64,000 bases of DNA from an uncultured Christensenellaceae bacterium (GTDB lineage: Bacteria; Bacillota; Clostridia; Christensenellales; Borkfalkiaceae): contig CAJUIR010000001.1 of NCBI GenBank assembly GCA_910586655.1, positions 244,836 to 308,835 on the forward strand, read 5' to 3'. Of the stretch, positions 54,957 to 63,970 are shown in pieces. Made by a program: the position numbers and the translations under genes. The notes under the pieces are model-generated. The model had not been told where the DNA came from and made no database searches. It saw only the letters and a program-made list of their open reading frames with translations. Within the stretch, counting starts at the first letter, position 1, and each line of letters opens with the position of its first letter.

Positions 54957-55666
54957 ATAAAATTGATCCGGTCGCTCCCCTTTTCCGCTTGTCCGAGATG
55001 TCCCTCTACGGATAGTATTTCAAACCCCGCTTTCTCCAACGCGGAAATCACTTCGTCCCGTTCGTGAACGTACTGAATATGCTGTTCGTCATACCGCGTG
55101 AATTTTCCGTCGTTTCCGCGGACAAACAGCGTCACGTCGGTCATGACGCTGCCGCCGCATTGTTTGTGGAATGCAAGATAGGTAATTTCGTCCCGATCGT
55201 CCGCGCTGATAGTATTTGCAACTTTTTCGCGTAATTTGTATGCGGAACTGACGTCCAACCAAAAAATGCCGCCTGATTTTAAGGCTCTTGCAGCGCGGCT
55301 GAATGCCGAGGCAAGTTTATCCTGCGCAATATAATTAAAACAATCGTTGGGCGAAACGATAAAATCGTATTTTTCGGGCGTTTTCAGCGACGCGGCATCT
55401 GCCTGAACGTAACAGACGTTTACGCCTTCTGCTCTTGCGAGTTCCGCCGCTTTACTGAGCATCGGCGCGGAAACGTCCGCACCCGTCATCAAATAACCAT
55501 GTTTGGAAAGCGCGCGGCAGAAACATCCGCTCCCGCAGCCCAGTTCCATTCCCTTTTTGCCTGCGCCGTAACGGGTTAAACCGTCAATAAAATACTGCGA
55601 CCATGCAGCGTAGTCGCAGTCGTCATTCAAAATTTCAAACCAGTCCGCAAGATAATCGTATTGCAT
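54935..55666 (-). CDS. Class I SAM-dependent methyltransferase
   Basis: 243 residues. Motif I is GMELGCGSGCFCRAL, and the motif II/III region has VCYVQADAASL and YDFIVSPNDCFNYI. This is the pattern of the small-molecule type Methyltransf_25. The substrate is unknown. It lies directly upstream of hslO. Confidence 0.9.
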   Translation of the reverse strand: MQYDYLADWFEILNDDCDYAAWSQYFIDGLTRYGAGKKGMELGCGSGCFCRALSKHGYLMTGADVSAPMLSKAAELARAEGVNVCYVQADAASLKTPEKYDFIVSPNDCFNYIAQDKLASAFSRAARALKSGGIFWLDVSSAYKLREKVANTISADDRDEITYLAFHKQCGGSVMTDVTLFVRGNDGKFTRYDEQHIQYVHERDEVISALEKAGFEILSVEGHLGQAEKGSDRINFICKKVKS

Positions 55667-55671
55667 TGCGC

Positions 55672-56961
55672 TTATTTCCGTTGATTGAGCATTTTCGGAC
55701 GCTTTGCCGCTTTCTTTTTCTTCTTATCGCCGCTTTGTTCAAACGCGCGTTCGCGCTCGTCAAACTGTTTGTTGTATTCCACGTAGCGCGCGTCGCCGCG
55801 ATGTTCTTTTTCGTACTCGATTGCTCCGCCCGAAATATTCGCTTTGCTTTCGCTCAGTTTTGCGAGGTCTTCGCGGGAGAACACTTGCGGAAGTTCGTAT
55901 ACAGGCGCGGCTTCATCCATCGGTTGAACAGGACGGCTCAACAGTTTGCTTCTTCTATGCACAACGACGACGCGTTTAGGCTCTTGTTTGCTCTTTTTCT
56001 TTGCAATCGCCTTTTGCGTCCCGTTATTTGCGGCAACGTTGGGGACTGCGCCTGCGGCAACGCCCGCATCGGAATCCACGAATTTATCGAACCCCCACTG
56101 CGTGTAGTCGAGCCAGACAAGCAGGCAATAAGAGACGCCGAAAAACGTAAGCAAAAACAAACCGATGATCTGGAAGAAACCGGTGACGAATACCGCAAGG
56201 AAAAAGGGCCAAGTCGCAAGCGCCGCAAACAGGATCGTCTGCGGGAACGTACCGACTGCCATCACGACTGCGTTGCGAAACAATGAGAACGGTCCGTTTT
56301 TATAACCGATCCCGAGCGAAATCATCCAAAGGCAGACGGGAATGATCAGCGCGACGAACAGATACGCAAAGACTTTTAAGGCGATAAAAGCGGAAACCTG
56401 ATTACCCATTGTAATTTCGTAGTCTGCGTAATTTCCCGCAAGGCGCGCAAGAAACAGTACCGTGGAAAAGATCAGAAGCGCTTCCAGTACACACCAAAAA
56501 CTGCGTTTGATCCCGCGGAGAAAATCTTTCATGGCAAAGACGCCCTGCGTCCAGATCAGATTGCGGATCAGATAACCGCCGCCCGCGATGCCGAGCGCCG
56601 CGATTGCCGACGCGGGAATCATCATTGCATAAAAAAACAAATCGATGCGGTAGACGAGCAGTTCCGCTTGTCCCGTAATGTCGGGAACGACGGGATAACC
56701 CACGCCCAGCCCCGAACCGAAAATCGCGGACATTCCCTGCGCGCCGACCATCGTATTACGGAAATAGACGACCAGCACGAGCGGAATCAACGTCAGCACC
56801 ATCGTAAGATTGGCAAGAACGAGTTTGCCGAATTTGCTTTTAAACAGCGACCAGAATAAGCCGAAACGGTTTTCGGGACGACCGCCGCGCGAATAGTCTT
56901 CGGTGCGCGCTTTCCCGTCCAGACAACGCGCAATCAAACCTTTGTGTTCGTTACTTGCCAT
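55672..56961 (-). CDS. YesL-like (DUF624) multi-span membrane protein
   Basis: 429 residues from the ATG at 56961. About five to six membrane segments (50-74, 85-130, 150-180, 195-260, 270-300) follow FGLFWSLFKSKFGKL, a start typical of the YesL/DUF624 family. The last 110 residues are charged and cytosolic (SREDLAKLSESKANIS, DERERAFEQSGDKKKKKAAK). Function unknown. Confidence 0.75.
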   Translation of the reverse strand: MASNEHKGLIARCLDGKARTEDYSRGGRPENRFGLFWSLFKSKFGKLVLANLTMVLTLIPLVLVVYFRNTMVGAQGMSAIFGSGLGVGYPVVPDITGQAELLVYRIDLFFYAMMIPASAIAALGIAGGGYLIRNLIWTQGVFAMKDFLRGIKRSFWCVLEALLIFSTVLFLARLAGNYADYEITMGNQVSAFIALKVFAYLFVALIIPVCLWMISLGIGYKNGPFSLFRNAVVMAVGTFPQTILFAALATWPFFLAVFVTGFFQIIGLFLLTFFGVSYCLLVWLDYTQWGFDKFVDSDAGVAAGAVPNVAANNGTQKAIAKKKSKQEPKRVVVVHRRSKLLSRPVQPMDEAAPVYELPQVFSREDLAKLSESKANISGGAIEYEKEHRGDARYVEYNKQFDERERAFEQSGDKKKKKAAKRPKMLNQRK

Positions 56962-57066
56962 ATTTTGCTCCAACGCATATTTTCCGCGCACAGGCGGAAA
57001 TAAAAATCATTTTCAATCATTGTACTACAAATCCGAAAATATTTCAATTGAATTGAAGTAAATTCC

Positions 57067-57095
57067 TTGATTTTTATCCGATCGTATGTTAAAAT
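57067..57095 (+). promoter_or_regulatory. Promoter of the lysine-riboswitch operon
   Basis: TTGATT (57067-57072), 17 bases, TAAAAT (57090-57095), about 10 bases before the aptamer. Confidence 0.65.
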
Positions 57096-57104
57096 AAACT
57101 TGCT

Positions 57105-57290
57105 TTAAGAGGAGCGGTCGAACAAGAGTACCGCCGTTTGAGGAATCGAAGGGGATTCCGTTTGAAAACGGCGCAAAAGGGTATCGCCGCCGAAACGCAC
57201 GCTCCCCCTTCGGGTCTGCGTTGGGAATAAAGGAGAATACCTTTATTACTGTCACCGCGGTGATGCGCTTTCGGCAAACAGGAAAGAAGT
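57105..57290 (+). ncRNA. Lysine riboswitch (L box) aptamer
   Basis: The leader of asd-dapA-dapB shows the L-box core in order: AAGAGGAGCGGTCG, AAGAGTA, a G-rich arm, GCCGAAACGCA, CTGCGTTGGGAATAA and ACTGTCA. The remaining leader ends in a terminator. The regulated genes belong to the lysine/diaminopimelate pathway, which fits the ligand. Expected outcome: lysine binding favours the terminator. Boundaries are approximate. Confidence 0.9.
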
Positions 57291-57293
57291 ATT

Positions 57294-57320
57294 CGGCGGT
57301 GTTTTCACCGTCTTTTTTAT
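57294..57320 (+). terminator. Riboswitch-controlled terminator upstream of asd
   Basis: Stem GGCGGTG/CACCGTC with a TTTT loop, then TTTTTT, ending 13 bases before the asd ATG. Alternative pairing with CACCGCGGTG just upstream (57253-57262) is likely. Confidence 0.8.
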
Positions 57321-57333
57321 TGCGGAGGTATTT

Positions 57334-58419
57334 ATGGAACACAGAACTTATAAAGTCGGCATTATCGGCGCGACAGGCATGGTAGGACAGCGGTTTATCA
57401 CGTTGCTTGCGACGCACCCTTGGTTCCGTCCCGAAGCGCTGCTTGCAAGCGGCCGTTCGGCAGGAAAGACCTATCGGGAAGCGGTAGGCGAAAAATGGGC
57501 GATGGACGCGCCCATCCCCGCGTATGCGGAAAACATGATCGTACTCGACGCCGAAAAAGACGCGGAAAAACTGACGGGGAAAGTCGATTTCGTATTCTGC
57601 GCCGTCAACATGAAAAAAGACGAGATCAAAGCGCTTGAAGAACGTTACGCCAAACTTGAAATTCCCGTCGTATCGAATAACTCGGCGCACCGCGGAACCA
57701 AAGACGTTCCCATGATCATTCCCGAAATCAATCCCGAACATCTTGAAATTATCGCCGCGCAGAAAAAACGCCTCGGCACCAAGCACGGGTTTATCGCCGT
57801 AAAAAGCAACTGTTCGCTGCAATCGTACGTTCCCCTTCTGCATCCGCTGATGAAGTATGGCGTCAAATCGGCGGCGGTATGCACGTACCAAGCAATTTCA
57901 GGCGCGGGTAAAACGTTTGCCACAATGCCCGAGATCGTGGACAACGTCATTCCTTTTATCGGCGGCGAGGAAGAAAAGAGCGAACGCGAGCCGCTGAAAA
58001 TCTGGGGTAAGATCCAAGGCGACGGAATCGCAGACGCGTCTGCGCCGCGCATTACGGCGCAATGTTTGCGCGTCCCCGTAACCGACGGACATACGGCTGC
58101 GGTTTTCGTATCCTTCGAGCGCAAACCCTCCAAAGAAGAAGTGATCGCGGCTTGGAAGAATTACGCGGGCGAACCTCAGCGGCTTGCTCTCCCCTCCGCG
58201 CCCAAACAATTTTTGCATTATTCGGAAGAAGACAACCGTCCGCAGCCCAAACTCGACCGCATGACGGAAAACGGCATGGCGGTATTTGCAGGCAGATTGC
58301 GGGAAGACACTCTTTTCGATTACAAATTTATCGGTTTTTCGCATAACACTCTCCGCGGAGCGGCGGGAGGCGCGGTATTGCTTGCCGAATTGCTGGCGGC
58401 AAAAGGGTATTTCGATTGA
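57334..58419 (+). CDS. asd: Aspartate-semialdehyde dehydrogenase
   Basis: 361 residues, the longer archaeal/fungal-type Asd. NADP site GIIGATGMVGQRF at the start; the active-site Cys lies in SNCSLQSYVPLLHPL, and VTDGHTAAVFV holds a substrate-binding His. It reduces aspartyl phosphate to the semialdehyde, feeding lysine, diaminopimelate, threonine and methionine. First gene of the riboswitch operon, RBS GCGGAGGT. Confidence 0.95.
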   Translation: MEHRTYKVGIIGATGMVGQRFITLLATHPWFRPEALLASGRSAGKTYREAVGEKWAMDAPIPAYAENMIVLDAEKDAEKLTGKVDFVFCAVNMKKDEIKALEERYAKLEIPVVSNNSAHRGTKDVPMIIPEINPEHLEIIAAQKKRLGTKHGFIAVKSNCSLQSYVPLLHPLMKYGVKSAAVCTYQAISGAGKTFATMPEIVDNVIPFIGGEEEKSEREPLKIWGKIQGDGIADASAPRITAQCLRVPVTDGHTAAVFVSFERKPSKEEVIAAWKNYAGEPQRLALPSAPKQFLHYSEEDNRPQPKLDRMTENGMAVFAGRLREDTLFDYKFIGFSHNTLRGAAGGAVLLAELLAAKGYFD

Positions 58420-58489
58420 CAAACTTTTACCGTTCCACATACGATAAATCATCAAAGCGGGCGCGTTTGTATCGCCCGAAGGAGCAGAT

Positions 58490-59380
58490 ATGACGGGTTT
58501 TCTGAAAGGCTCGGCGACGGCGATGATCACGCCGTTTTCCGAAGATGGCGTGAATTTACAGGCGTTCGGCAAAATGATGGAGTACCAGATCGCAAACGGA
58601 ACCGACGCGCTCATCATACTCGGCACGACGGGCGAACCGCCCGTGATGTCGGATGAGGAGAAAGTATCGCTCATCCGCTATGCAATCGAGAAAAACGCGG
58701 GCAGAGTCAAACTGATCGTCGGCGCAGGCTGCAACTGCACGGACCACGCCGTAACCACTGCGAAACTGGCGGAAAGCCTCGGCGCGGACGGAATTCTTGC
58801 CGTGACCCCCTACTACAATAAATGCACCCAACGAGGACTTTACGAATATTATCGCTCGGTGTGCGACGCCGTTAAAATCCCCGTCATATGCTACAACGTT
58901 CCTTCGCGTACGGGCGTAAATCTGCTTCCCGAGACGATGGAAAAAATTGCGGAAATCTCTAATATGGCAGGAATCAAAGAGGCAAGCGGAAACATGGCAC
59001 AGGTCCTTGAAACGGCAAGCAAGATCCGCGGCAAATGCGATCTGTATTCCGGCGAAGACGCGTTGAATCTTCCCATCCTCTGCGCAGGCGGAACCGCGGT
59101 GATTTCCGTCGTTTCCAATCTTGCGCCCCAAGCCGTGAAATCGCTTGTTCAGGCGGTGGAACGCGGAGATTTGGCAACCGCGAACCGTTTGAACGACCGA
59201 CTTCTTCCCCTTGTAAAAGCATGCTTTTCGGAAGTGAATCCCATTCCCGTAAAAGAAGGAATGAACCTGCTTGGATTCGAGGCGGGAACCCCGCGCGCGC
59301 CTTTGACGCAAATCGAACCCGAACACCGTGAATTATTGATCAAAGCCATCGAAGACTTCGGCTTGAAGGCGGCAGTATGA
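58490..59380 (+). CDS. dapA: 4-hydroxy-tetrahydrodipicolinate synthase
   Basis: 296 residues. TIM-barrel aldolase with GTTGEPPVMSDEEK, the conserved YNVPSRTGVNL, and the Schiff-base Lys in MAGIKEASGN. It condenses pyruvate with aspartate semialdehyde. It is 70 bases after asd, RBS GGAGCAG, and overlaps dapB by four bases. Confidence 0.95.
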   Translation: MTGFLKGSATAMITPFSEDGVNLQAFGKMMEYQIANGTDALIILGTTGEPPVMSDEEKVSLIRYAIEKNAGRVKLIVGAGCNCTDHAVTTAKLAESLGADGILAVTPYYNKCTQRGLYEYYRSVCDAVKIPVICYNVPSRTGVNLLPETMEKIAEISNMAGIKEASGNMAQVLETASKIRGKCDLYSGEDALNLPILCAGGTAVISVVSNLAPQAVKSLVQAVERGDLATANRLNDRLLPLVKACFSEVNPIPVKEGMNLLGFEAGTPRAPLTQIEPEHRELLIKAIEDFGLKAAV

Positions 59381-60120
59381 AACTGATTTTATGCGGCTCA
59401 TGCGGCAGAATGGGCAAAACGGTTGCGGAATGCGCGGAAACCGACGAAATCGTATGCGGCGTCGATCGCAATCCTTATCCCCTTTCTTTTCCCGTTTACC
59501 GCTCGTTTGACGAAGTGACCGAATCGGCGGACGCCGTGATCGATTTTTCATCTCCTTCCGACTTGAAAGAACGTTTGGAATTCTGCTCGGAACGAAACGT
59601 TCCCATTGTCCTTGCAGCGACGGGCTATACCGAAGACGATGAAAAACTGATTGCCGAATACGCAAAATCGGTTGCAATTTTTAAAACGGGCAATCTGTCT
59701 TTGGGCGTAAACGTACTCCAATTTCTCGTAAAAAAGGCGGCGGAAGCGCTCGGCGATTTCGATGCGGAAATCATCGAACGGCACCATAACAAAAAAAAAG
59801 ACGCGCCTTCGGGTACGGCTTTAATGCTTGCGGACAGCGTTAACGAAGGATTCGGAAAGTCAAAGCATTTTATCTTCGGACGTCACGGCAACGTAGGCGC
59901 GCGCGATAAACATGAAATTGCGATCCACGCCGTCCGCGGCGGAACCGTTGTCGGCGAACACGAAGTGATGTTTGCGGGCACGGACGAAGTAATCACACTC
60001 ACGCATTCGGCGCAGAGCCGCAAAGTATTTGCTTCGGGCGCGTTGAAGGCGGCGAAATGGCTGCAAGGCAAACCGAACGGTCTTTACGATATGAACGACT
60101 TACTCTCTACCCTCTTATAA
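59377..60120 (+). CDS. dapB: 4-hydroxy-tetrahydrodipicolinate reductase
   Basis: 247 residues. The nucleotide-binding site is GSCGRMGKTV, the substrate site is ERHHNKKKDAPSGTAL and the late block has HDRxxFA-like ALKAAKWLQGKPNGLYDM. It uses NAD(P)H to make tetrahydrodipicolinate, a precursor of lysine, peptidoglycan and, through dipicolinate, the spore. Last gene of the operon. Confidence 0.95.
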   Translation: MKLILCGSCGRMGKTVAECAETDEIVCGVDRNPYPLSFPVYRSFDEVTESADAVIDFSSPSDLKERLEFCSERNVPIVLAATGYTEDDEKLIAEYAKSVAIFKTGNLSLGVNVLQFLVKKAAEALGDFDAEIIERHHNKKKDAPSGTALMLADSVNEGFGKSKHFIFGRHGNVGARDKHEIAIHAVRGGTVVGEHEVMFAGTDEVITLTHSAQSRKVFASGALKAAKWLQGKPNGLYDMNDLLSTLL

Positions 60121-60130
60121 AATTTTGAGA

Positions 60131-60160
60131 AAAGACCTCGCAAAAGCGAGGTCTTTTTCG
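60131..60160 (+). terminator. Terminator between dapB and galE
   Basis: Stem aaagacctcgc/gcgaggtcttt with a four-base loop, followed by TTTTT on the plus strand. It is T-tailed on both strands, so it can end galE transcripts as well. Confidence 0.9.
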
Positions 60161-61171
60161 TTAAGTCTGATATCCGTTCGGATTGTTTTTCTGCCAGTTC
60201 CATTGATCGGAACACATTTTTTCAAGATCATATTCGGCTGTCCAACCCAATTCCCGCCGTGCTTTTTCACTCGATGCATAACACACTGCAACGTCTCCCG
60301 CGCGGCGCGGTTTCATCTCGTAAGGCAACGAAAATCCGCATGCTTTGGAGAAAGCATGTATCATATCAAGCACGCTGTAACCTTTCCCCGTTCCGAGATT
60401 AAAGACGTGGACGCCGCTCTTGGAAAGTCGCTTGACTGCCGCAACGTGACCTTTGGCGAGATCTACAACGTGAATGTAATCCCGTACGCCCGTTCCGTCG
60501 TGCGTCGGATAATCGTTTCCGAAAACGCCCACCGTTTTCAGTTTTCCGCCGGCAACCTGCGCAACGTAAGGCATCAGATTATTCGGGATGCCCTTGGGAT
60601 CTTCGCCGATCAGTCCGCTTTCGTGCGCGCCGACCGGATTGAAATAACGCAAAAGCGCGATATTCCAAGTTTTATCGGAATTCCACAGATCGCGCAAAAT
60701 TTCTTCCTGCATCAGTTTGGTCGCGCCGTAGGGATTGGTCACGGAAAGTCTGCACGCTTCGTCGAGCGGCAACCGCTCGGGCACGCCGTATACGGTAGCC
60801 GAAGAAGAAAAAATAAAATTTTTCACGCCGTAGGCGCGCATCGTTTCCAGCAATATAAGGGTGGAAACAAGATTATTATCGTAGTATGCCAAGGGCAGAT
60901 TTACGCTCTCCCCCACTGCTTTCAAGCCCGCAAAATGAATGACCCAATGAAAGGTATGCTCGCTGAAAATTTTGTTTAAAGCGTCTCTGTCACGCACGTC
61001 CGCGCAATAAAATGTGACTTTTTTGCCCGTGATCCGCTCGATACGCCGAAGCGCTTCTGCATTGGAATTGCAAAGATTGTCGATCACGACAACTTCGTAA
61101 TTCTCTTTCAATAATTCGACAACCGTATGCGAGCCGATAAATCCTGCGCCGCCCGTAACCAATACTTTCAA
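60161..61171 (-). CDS. galE: UDP-glucose 4-epimerase
   Basis: 336 residues. NAD site VTGGAGFIGSHTVVELL, the catalytic Tyr in NPYGATKLMQEEIL, and the block LRYFNPVGAHESGLIGEDP are typical of bacterial GalE. It interconverts UDP-glucose and UDP-galactose (possibly also the N-acetyl forms) for cell-surface polysaccharide. It has its own consensus promoter. Confidence 0.96.
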   Translation of the reverse strand: MKVLVTGGAGFIGSHTVVELLKENYEVVVIDNLCNSNAEALRRIERITGKKVTFYCADVRDRDALNKIFSEHTFHWVIHFAGLKAVGESVNLPLAYYDNNLVSTLILLETMRAYGVKNFIFSSSATVYGVPERLPLDEACRLSVTNPYGATKLMQEEILRDLWNSDKTWNIALLRYFNPVGAHESGLIGEDPKGIPNNLMPYVAQVAGGKLKTVGVFGNDYPTHDGTGVRDYIHVVDLAKGHVAAVKRLSKSGVHVFNLGTGKGYSVLDMIHAFSKACGFSLPYEMKPRRAGDVAVCYASSEKARRELGWTAEYDLEKMCSDQWNWQKNNPNGYQT

Positions 61172-61195
61172 AATTCGATCTCCGTTTTCTTTTAA

Positions 61196-61224
61196 TTATA
61201 ACGGTGCAAACACATTCTGTCAAG
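61196..61224 (-). promoter_or_regulatory. Consensus promoter of galE
   Basis: Minus strand TTGACA (61224-61219), 17 bases, TATAAT (61201-61196), 25 bases before the ATG at 61171. Confidence 0.88.
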
Positions 61225-61376
61225 GGTGTAAAGACATACAATCTGTCACTTTGCCAATCGATCGCACGCTTTAATATTGAATTTGGGACGGAATTTAATA
61301 AAAATAAATTCAAATAGTGCGATTCGCCCCGCTTTCACCGATTGCTTTAAAATATGAAAACTTTGTTTTTAGTCGA

Positions 61377-61535
61377 TCACTCTGATTTGTAAAACTGATC
61401 TTTTCCGACGAAACATAAAGGACATTCAAAATTTTGCGGTACGTTTTCCCACGGCGTGCCGGGTGCAATCCCACCCTCGGGATAGCCCTGTTCTTCGTCA
61501 TATTCCCATCCGCATACTTCACAAATATATTTCAT
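61377..61535 (-). CDS. Rubredoxin
   Basis: 52 residues from the ATG at 61535, with AAGGAGG eight bases before it. The two iron-binding Cys pairs are CEVC-GWEYD and CPLC-FVGKDQF. The GYPEGGIAPGT and P-x-N-FECP positions are normal; the second CPxCG has Phe in place of Gly. It carries electrons to oxygen- or peroxide-reducing enzymes in anaerobes; no partner gene is adjacent. Confidence 0.95.
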   Translation of the reverse strand: MKYICEVCGWEYDEEQGYPEGGIAPGTPWENVPQNFECPLCFVGKDQFYKSE

Positions 61536-61621
61536 ACATTCCTCCTTTTATCATGATGGCTGTTTGGGCAAATCCAACTATTTCTTACTATAATCATCTG
61601 CAAAATGCGCAAACTTCATGT

Positions 61622-62167
61622 ATGTGCGGAAGATTTCATTTGGGATTCAGCCATAAACAAACGCAGAAAATCATTCGGGACATTCCCGATGAACAAAGAA
61701 TTCAGTTGCATTTCGGGGATATCTTTCCGGATACGGTCGCGCCCGTGATCTCTGCTGAAGAGACGTTTGCCGCGCGCTGGGGATTCGGTCGGTTCGCTGA
61801 AAAAGGCATGCTCATCAATGCACGAGCCGAAACGGTTACGGAAAAGCAGACGTTCCGTAAAAGTTTTTTGGAACGGCGCTGTTTGATCCCCGCAAGCGGT
61901 TTTTATGAATGGGACCGAAACAAAAAGAAATTCTATTTTTCGCGAAAAGACGGGAATCTGATTTATCTTTGCGGATTTTACCGGATAGAAGACAGTATAC
62001 CGCGGTTTGTTATATTAACCAAACCCGCGACTCCGCCCGTTGTGCAGCATCATGACCGCATCCCCGTGATTGCCGAAGACGCCGTTAAATATCGATATCT
62101 GACCGACATGTATTTTGCTTCCGATTATATTTTGAACGACCCTCTGATCAAATTAAATTGCAGATAA
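61622..62167 (+). CDS. SOS response-associated (SRAP/HMCES/YedK) abasic-site protein
   Basis: 181 residues from the ATG at 61622; the frame is open upstream to 61463, but MCGRFHL is the family start, since Cys2 becomes the N-terminal crosslinking residue. Other blocks: ARAETVTEKQTFRKSF, RRCLIPASGFYEWDR, and VVQHHDRIPVI, where the family has H-x-R-M-P. It shields abasic sites in single-stranded DNA. The neighbour dinB is also a DNA-damage gene. Confidence 0.93.
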   Translation: MCGRFHLGFSHKQTQKIIRDIPDEQRIQLHFGDIFPDTVAPVISAEETFAARWGFGRFAEKGMLINARAETVTEKQTFRKSFLERRCLIPASGFYEWDRNKKKFYFSRKDGNLIYLCGFYRIEDSIPRFVILTKPATPPVVQHHDRIPVIAEDAVKYRYLTDMYFASDYILNDPLIKLNCR

Positions 62168-62170
62168 ATC

Positions 62171-62196
62171 GCGGCGCTTTTGCGCCGTTATTTTTT
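62171..62196 (+). terminator. Terminator between the SRAP gene and dinB
   Basis: Stem cggcgc/gcgccg with a TTTT loop and tail TTATTTTTT. The tail includes the dinB stop codon of the opposite strand. Confidence 0.8.
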
Positions 62197-63441
62197 CCCG
62201 TTTTTAAAAAAACTGTACGGATGAATGGTATGTTCGCCTTTTATGTCGAGATCTCGGATCTTCGGGTCTTTCAATACGATTGCCGATTGAATCATCTTGT
62301 TTCCGTAGCGGGCTCTGATTTGATCGATTGCTGCGTCCAAACGTTTCTGTTTTTCGTCTTTTTCCACGTCTACGAAGAAATTGAGTTGTTCCGCACCGAA
62401 AACAAAATCAGAAACGGATACGCCGACGCCTCGCACATAGTTCTCCCAAGGATATACCGCGCGAAATAAACGAAATGCCGTTTTACCGATTTCGACTGCA
62501 TTTCCGCACGGGTGGGATAATTTCCCCTGCTTCTGATATCCGCTCAGATCGGACGCGCGGACAGAGATATGCACCGTTCGCGCGCGCGTCAAACCCGATT
62601 CCCGCATTCGCGCCGCAACCGAATCGGCAAGCAAATGAATGACCATTTGCACGTCCTCTTCGTTTTCAAGATCGCGGTATACGGTTAAACTGTTTCCGAT
62701 CGATTTTATGGTTTCCTCTTCGCCGACGGTTACAACGGGCGAATCGTCTTTTCCGTTTGCAAACGTATGCAGATAACTCCCCCATTTCCCGAGCATGGCG
62801 GAGAGCGTTTCTTCTTTCGTTTGCGCCAACTGTCCGATCGTTCTGATTCCGATTCTGTTGAGTTTCAGTTTGGTCGCATGCCCGACGTACAGCAAATCTT
62901 CCACGGGCAAAGTCCAGACTTTATCTTTGTAGTTTTCGGGCGTGATCTCGGTCACTGCGTCGGGCTTTTTCATATCCGATCCCAATTTGGCAAAAATTTT
63001 ATTCCAACTGACGCCCACGCTGATCGTGATCCCGATTTCTTTTTTGATCCGCTGCCTGATTGTATCTGCAATGATCATTCCGCTGCCGAACAGGCGCATG
63101 CTTGCCGTCACGTCCAACCAGCATTCGTCGATTCCGTAAGACTCGATCCGATCGGTATAGCATTCGTAAACGTGACGCACCGCTTTCGATACTTTTAAAT
63201 ACTCGCCGAAATCCGCTTGCACTTCCACAAGCGCGTTGCCGCACTTTTGCTTTGCTTCCCAATACACGTCACCCGTCTTTACGCCCGCACGCTTTGCGAT
63301 CATATTTTTAGCCAGTACGATTCCGTGCCTGTCCTCTTTACTTCCTACGACCACAACGGGTTTGTCCCGTATTTCGGGATTTCTAAGACATTCCACGGAT
63401 GCATAAAAATTATTGAGATCACAGTGCAAAATCGTCCGCAT
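62188..63441 (-). CDS. dinB: Y-family DNA polymerase (DinB/Pol IV-like)
   Basis: 417 residues from the ATG at 63441 (MRTILHCDLNNFYASVE), the expected family start; a GTG at 63516 would add 25 unrelated residues. Catalytic carboxylates are in LHCDLNNFYASVE and SYGIDECWLDV. The helix-hairpin-helix and little-finger domains follow (about 180-350). It bypasses lesions and copies damaged DNA with low fidelity. No clear LexA site is seen. Confidence 0.92.
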   Translation of the reverse strand: MRTILHCDLNNFYASVECLRNPEIRDKPVVVVGSKEDRHGIVLAKNMIAKRAGVKTGDVYWEAKQKCGNALVEVQADFGEYLKVSKAVRHVYECYTDRIESYGIDECWLDVTASMRLFGSGMIIADTIRQRIKKEIGITISVGVSWNKIFAKLGSDMKKPDAVTEITPENYKDKVWTLPVEDLLYVGHATKLKLNRIGIRTIGQLAQTKEETLSAMLGKWGSYLHTFANGKDDSPVVTVGEEETIKSIGNSLTVYRDLENEEDVQMVIHLLADSVAARMRESGLTRARTVHISVRASDLSGYQKQGKLSHPCGNAVEIGKTAFRLFRAVYPWENYVRGVGVSVSDFVFGAEQLNFFVDVEKDEKQKRLDAAIDQIRARYGNKMIQSAIVLKDPKIRDLDIKGEHTIHPYSFFKNGKK

Positions 63442-63516
63442 AACAATATTATGTGCAAACAAACGCCGCGGTACACAAGGTTCCACGGCGTTTTGTCTGT
63501 ATGAAATTGGTTTCAC

Positions 63517-63747
63517 TCAATCGTTATAGCGGTCAAGATTCGCACGAATTGCCTCTATAAGCCTTTTTTCTGACGCAACCTTGGAGTCCTTAGCAACTTT
63601 CGTGCACACGGACGTTCCGTAAAGTTTGGCAAGATCATCTACGAGATTTTTGAGATGTACGGTATCAAGAATATTGGTTGATCCGCAAATTTCTTCTGAA
63701 GTAGGTTGATCAACGGTGGATTCCGTTGTGTTGAGGGTTTCTTCCAT
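63517..63747 (-). CDS. Small acidic protein of unknown function
   Basis: 76 residues from the ATG at 63747, with AAGGAG 11 bases before it (the frame extends to 63801 without a better RBS). The Ser/Thr-rich start (NTTESTVDQPTSEE) is followed by LKNLVDDLAKLYGTSVCTKV and a helical end. The stop is directly next to the frame of dinB. Not recognised; coding status moderately supported. Confidence 0.45.
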   Translation of the reverse strand: MEETLNTTESTVDQPTSEEICGSTNILDTVHLKNLVDDLAKLYGTSVCTKVAKDSKVASEKRLIEAIRANLDRYND

Positions 63748-63885
63748 ACAATCAATTCTCCTTACTGATATTTTATGCCGTTCCCCCTTAAAAGTTGACA
63801 CAATGATGTTGAATGATATCTGAACTCATCAATCAACAGGAATGCGAAACGTCTGTTTTTTATAACAACTATTTATTTCAGAAAC

Positions 63886-63917
63886 ATAAGAAAAAACCAC
63901 CGAATACGGTGGTTTTT

Positions 63918-63918
<1 letters not shown>
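63886..63918 (-). terminator. Terminator after the tRNA-Thr fragment
   Basis: Stem aaccaccg/cggtggtt with a short AT loop, six A before it and six T after it, so it has U-tails on both strands. It directly follows the CCA end of the tRNA fragment. Confidence 0.75.

Positions 63919-63970
<52 letters not shown>

Noticed and set aside
57025..57891. 288-residue open frame on the minus strand over the riboswitch and the start of asd
   Set aside because: Antisense to a recognisable asd gene and the L-box; composition is Arg/Phe-rich as expected for a shadow frame; no RBS.
61160..63516. LexA/SOS boxes before the SRAP and dinB genes
   Set aside because: No clear GAAC-n4-GTTC-type palindrome was seen in the upstream regions.
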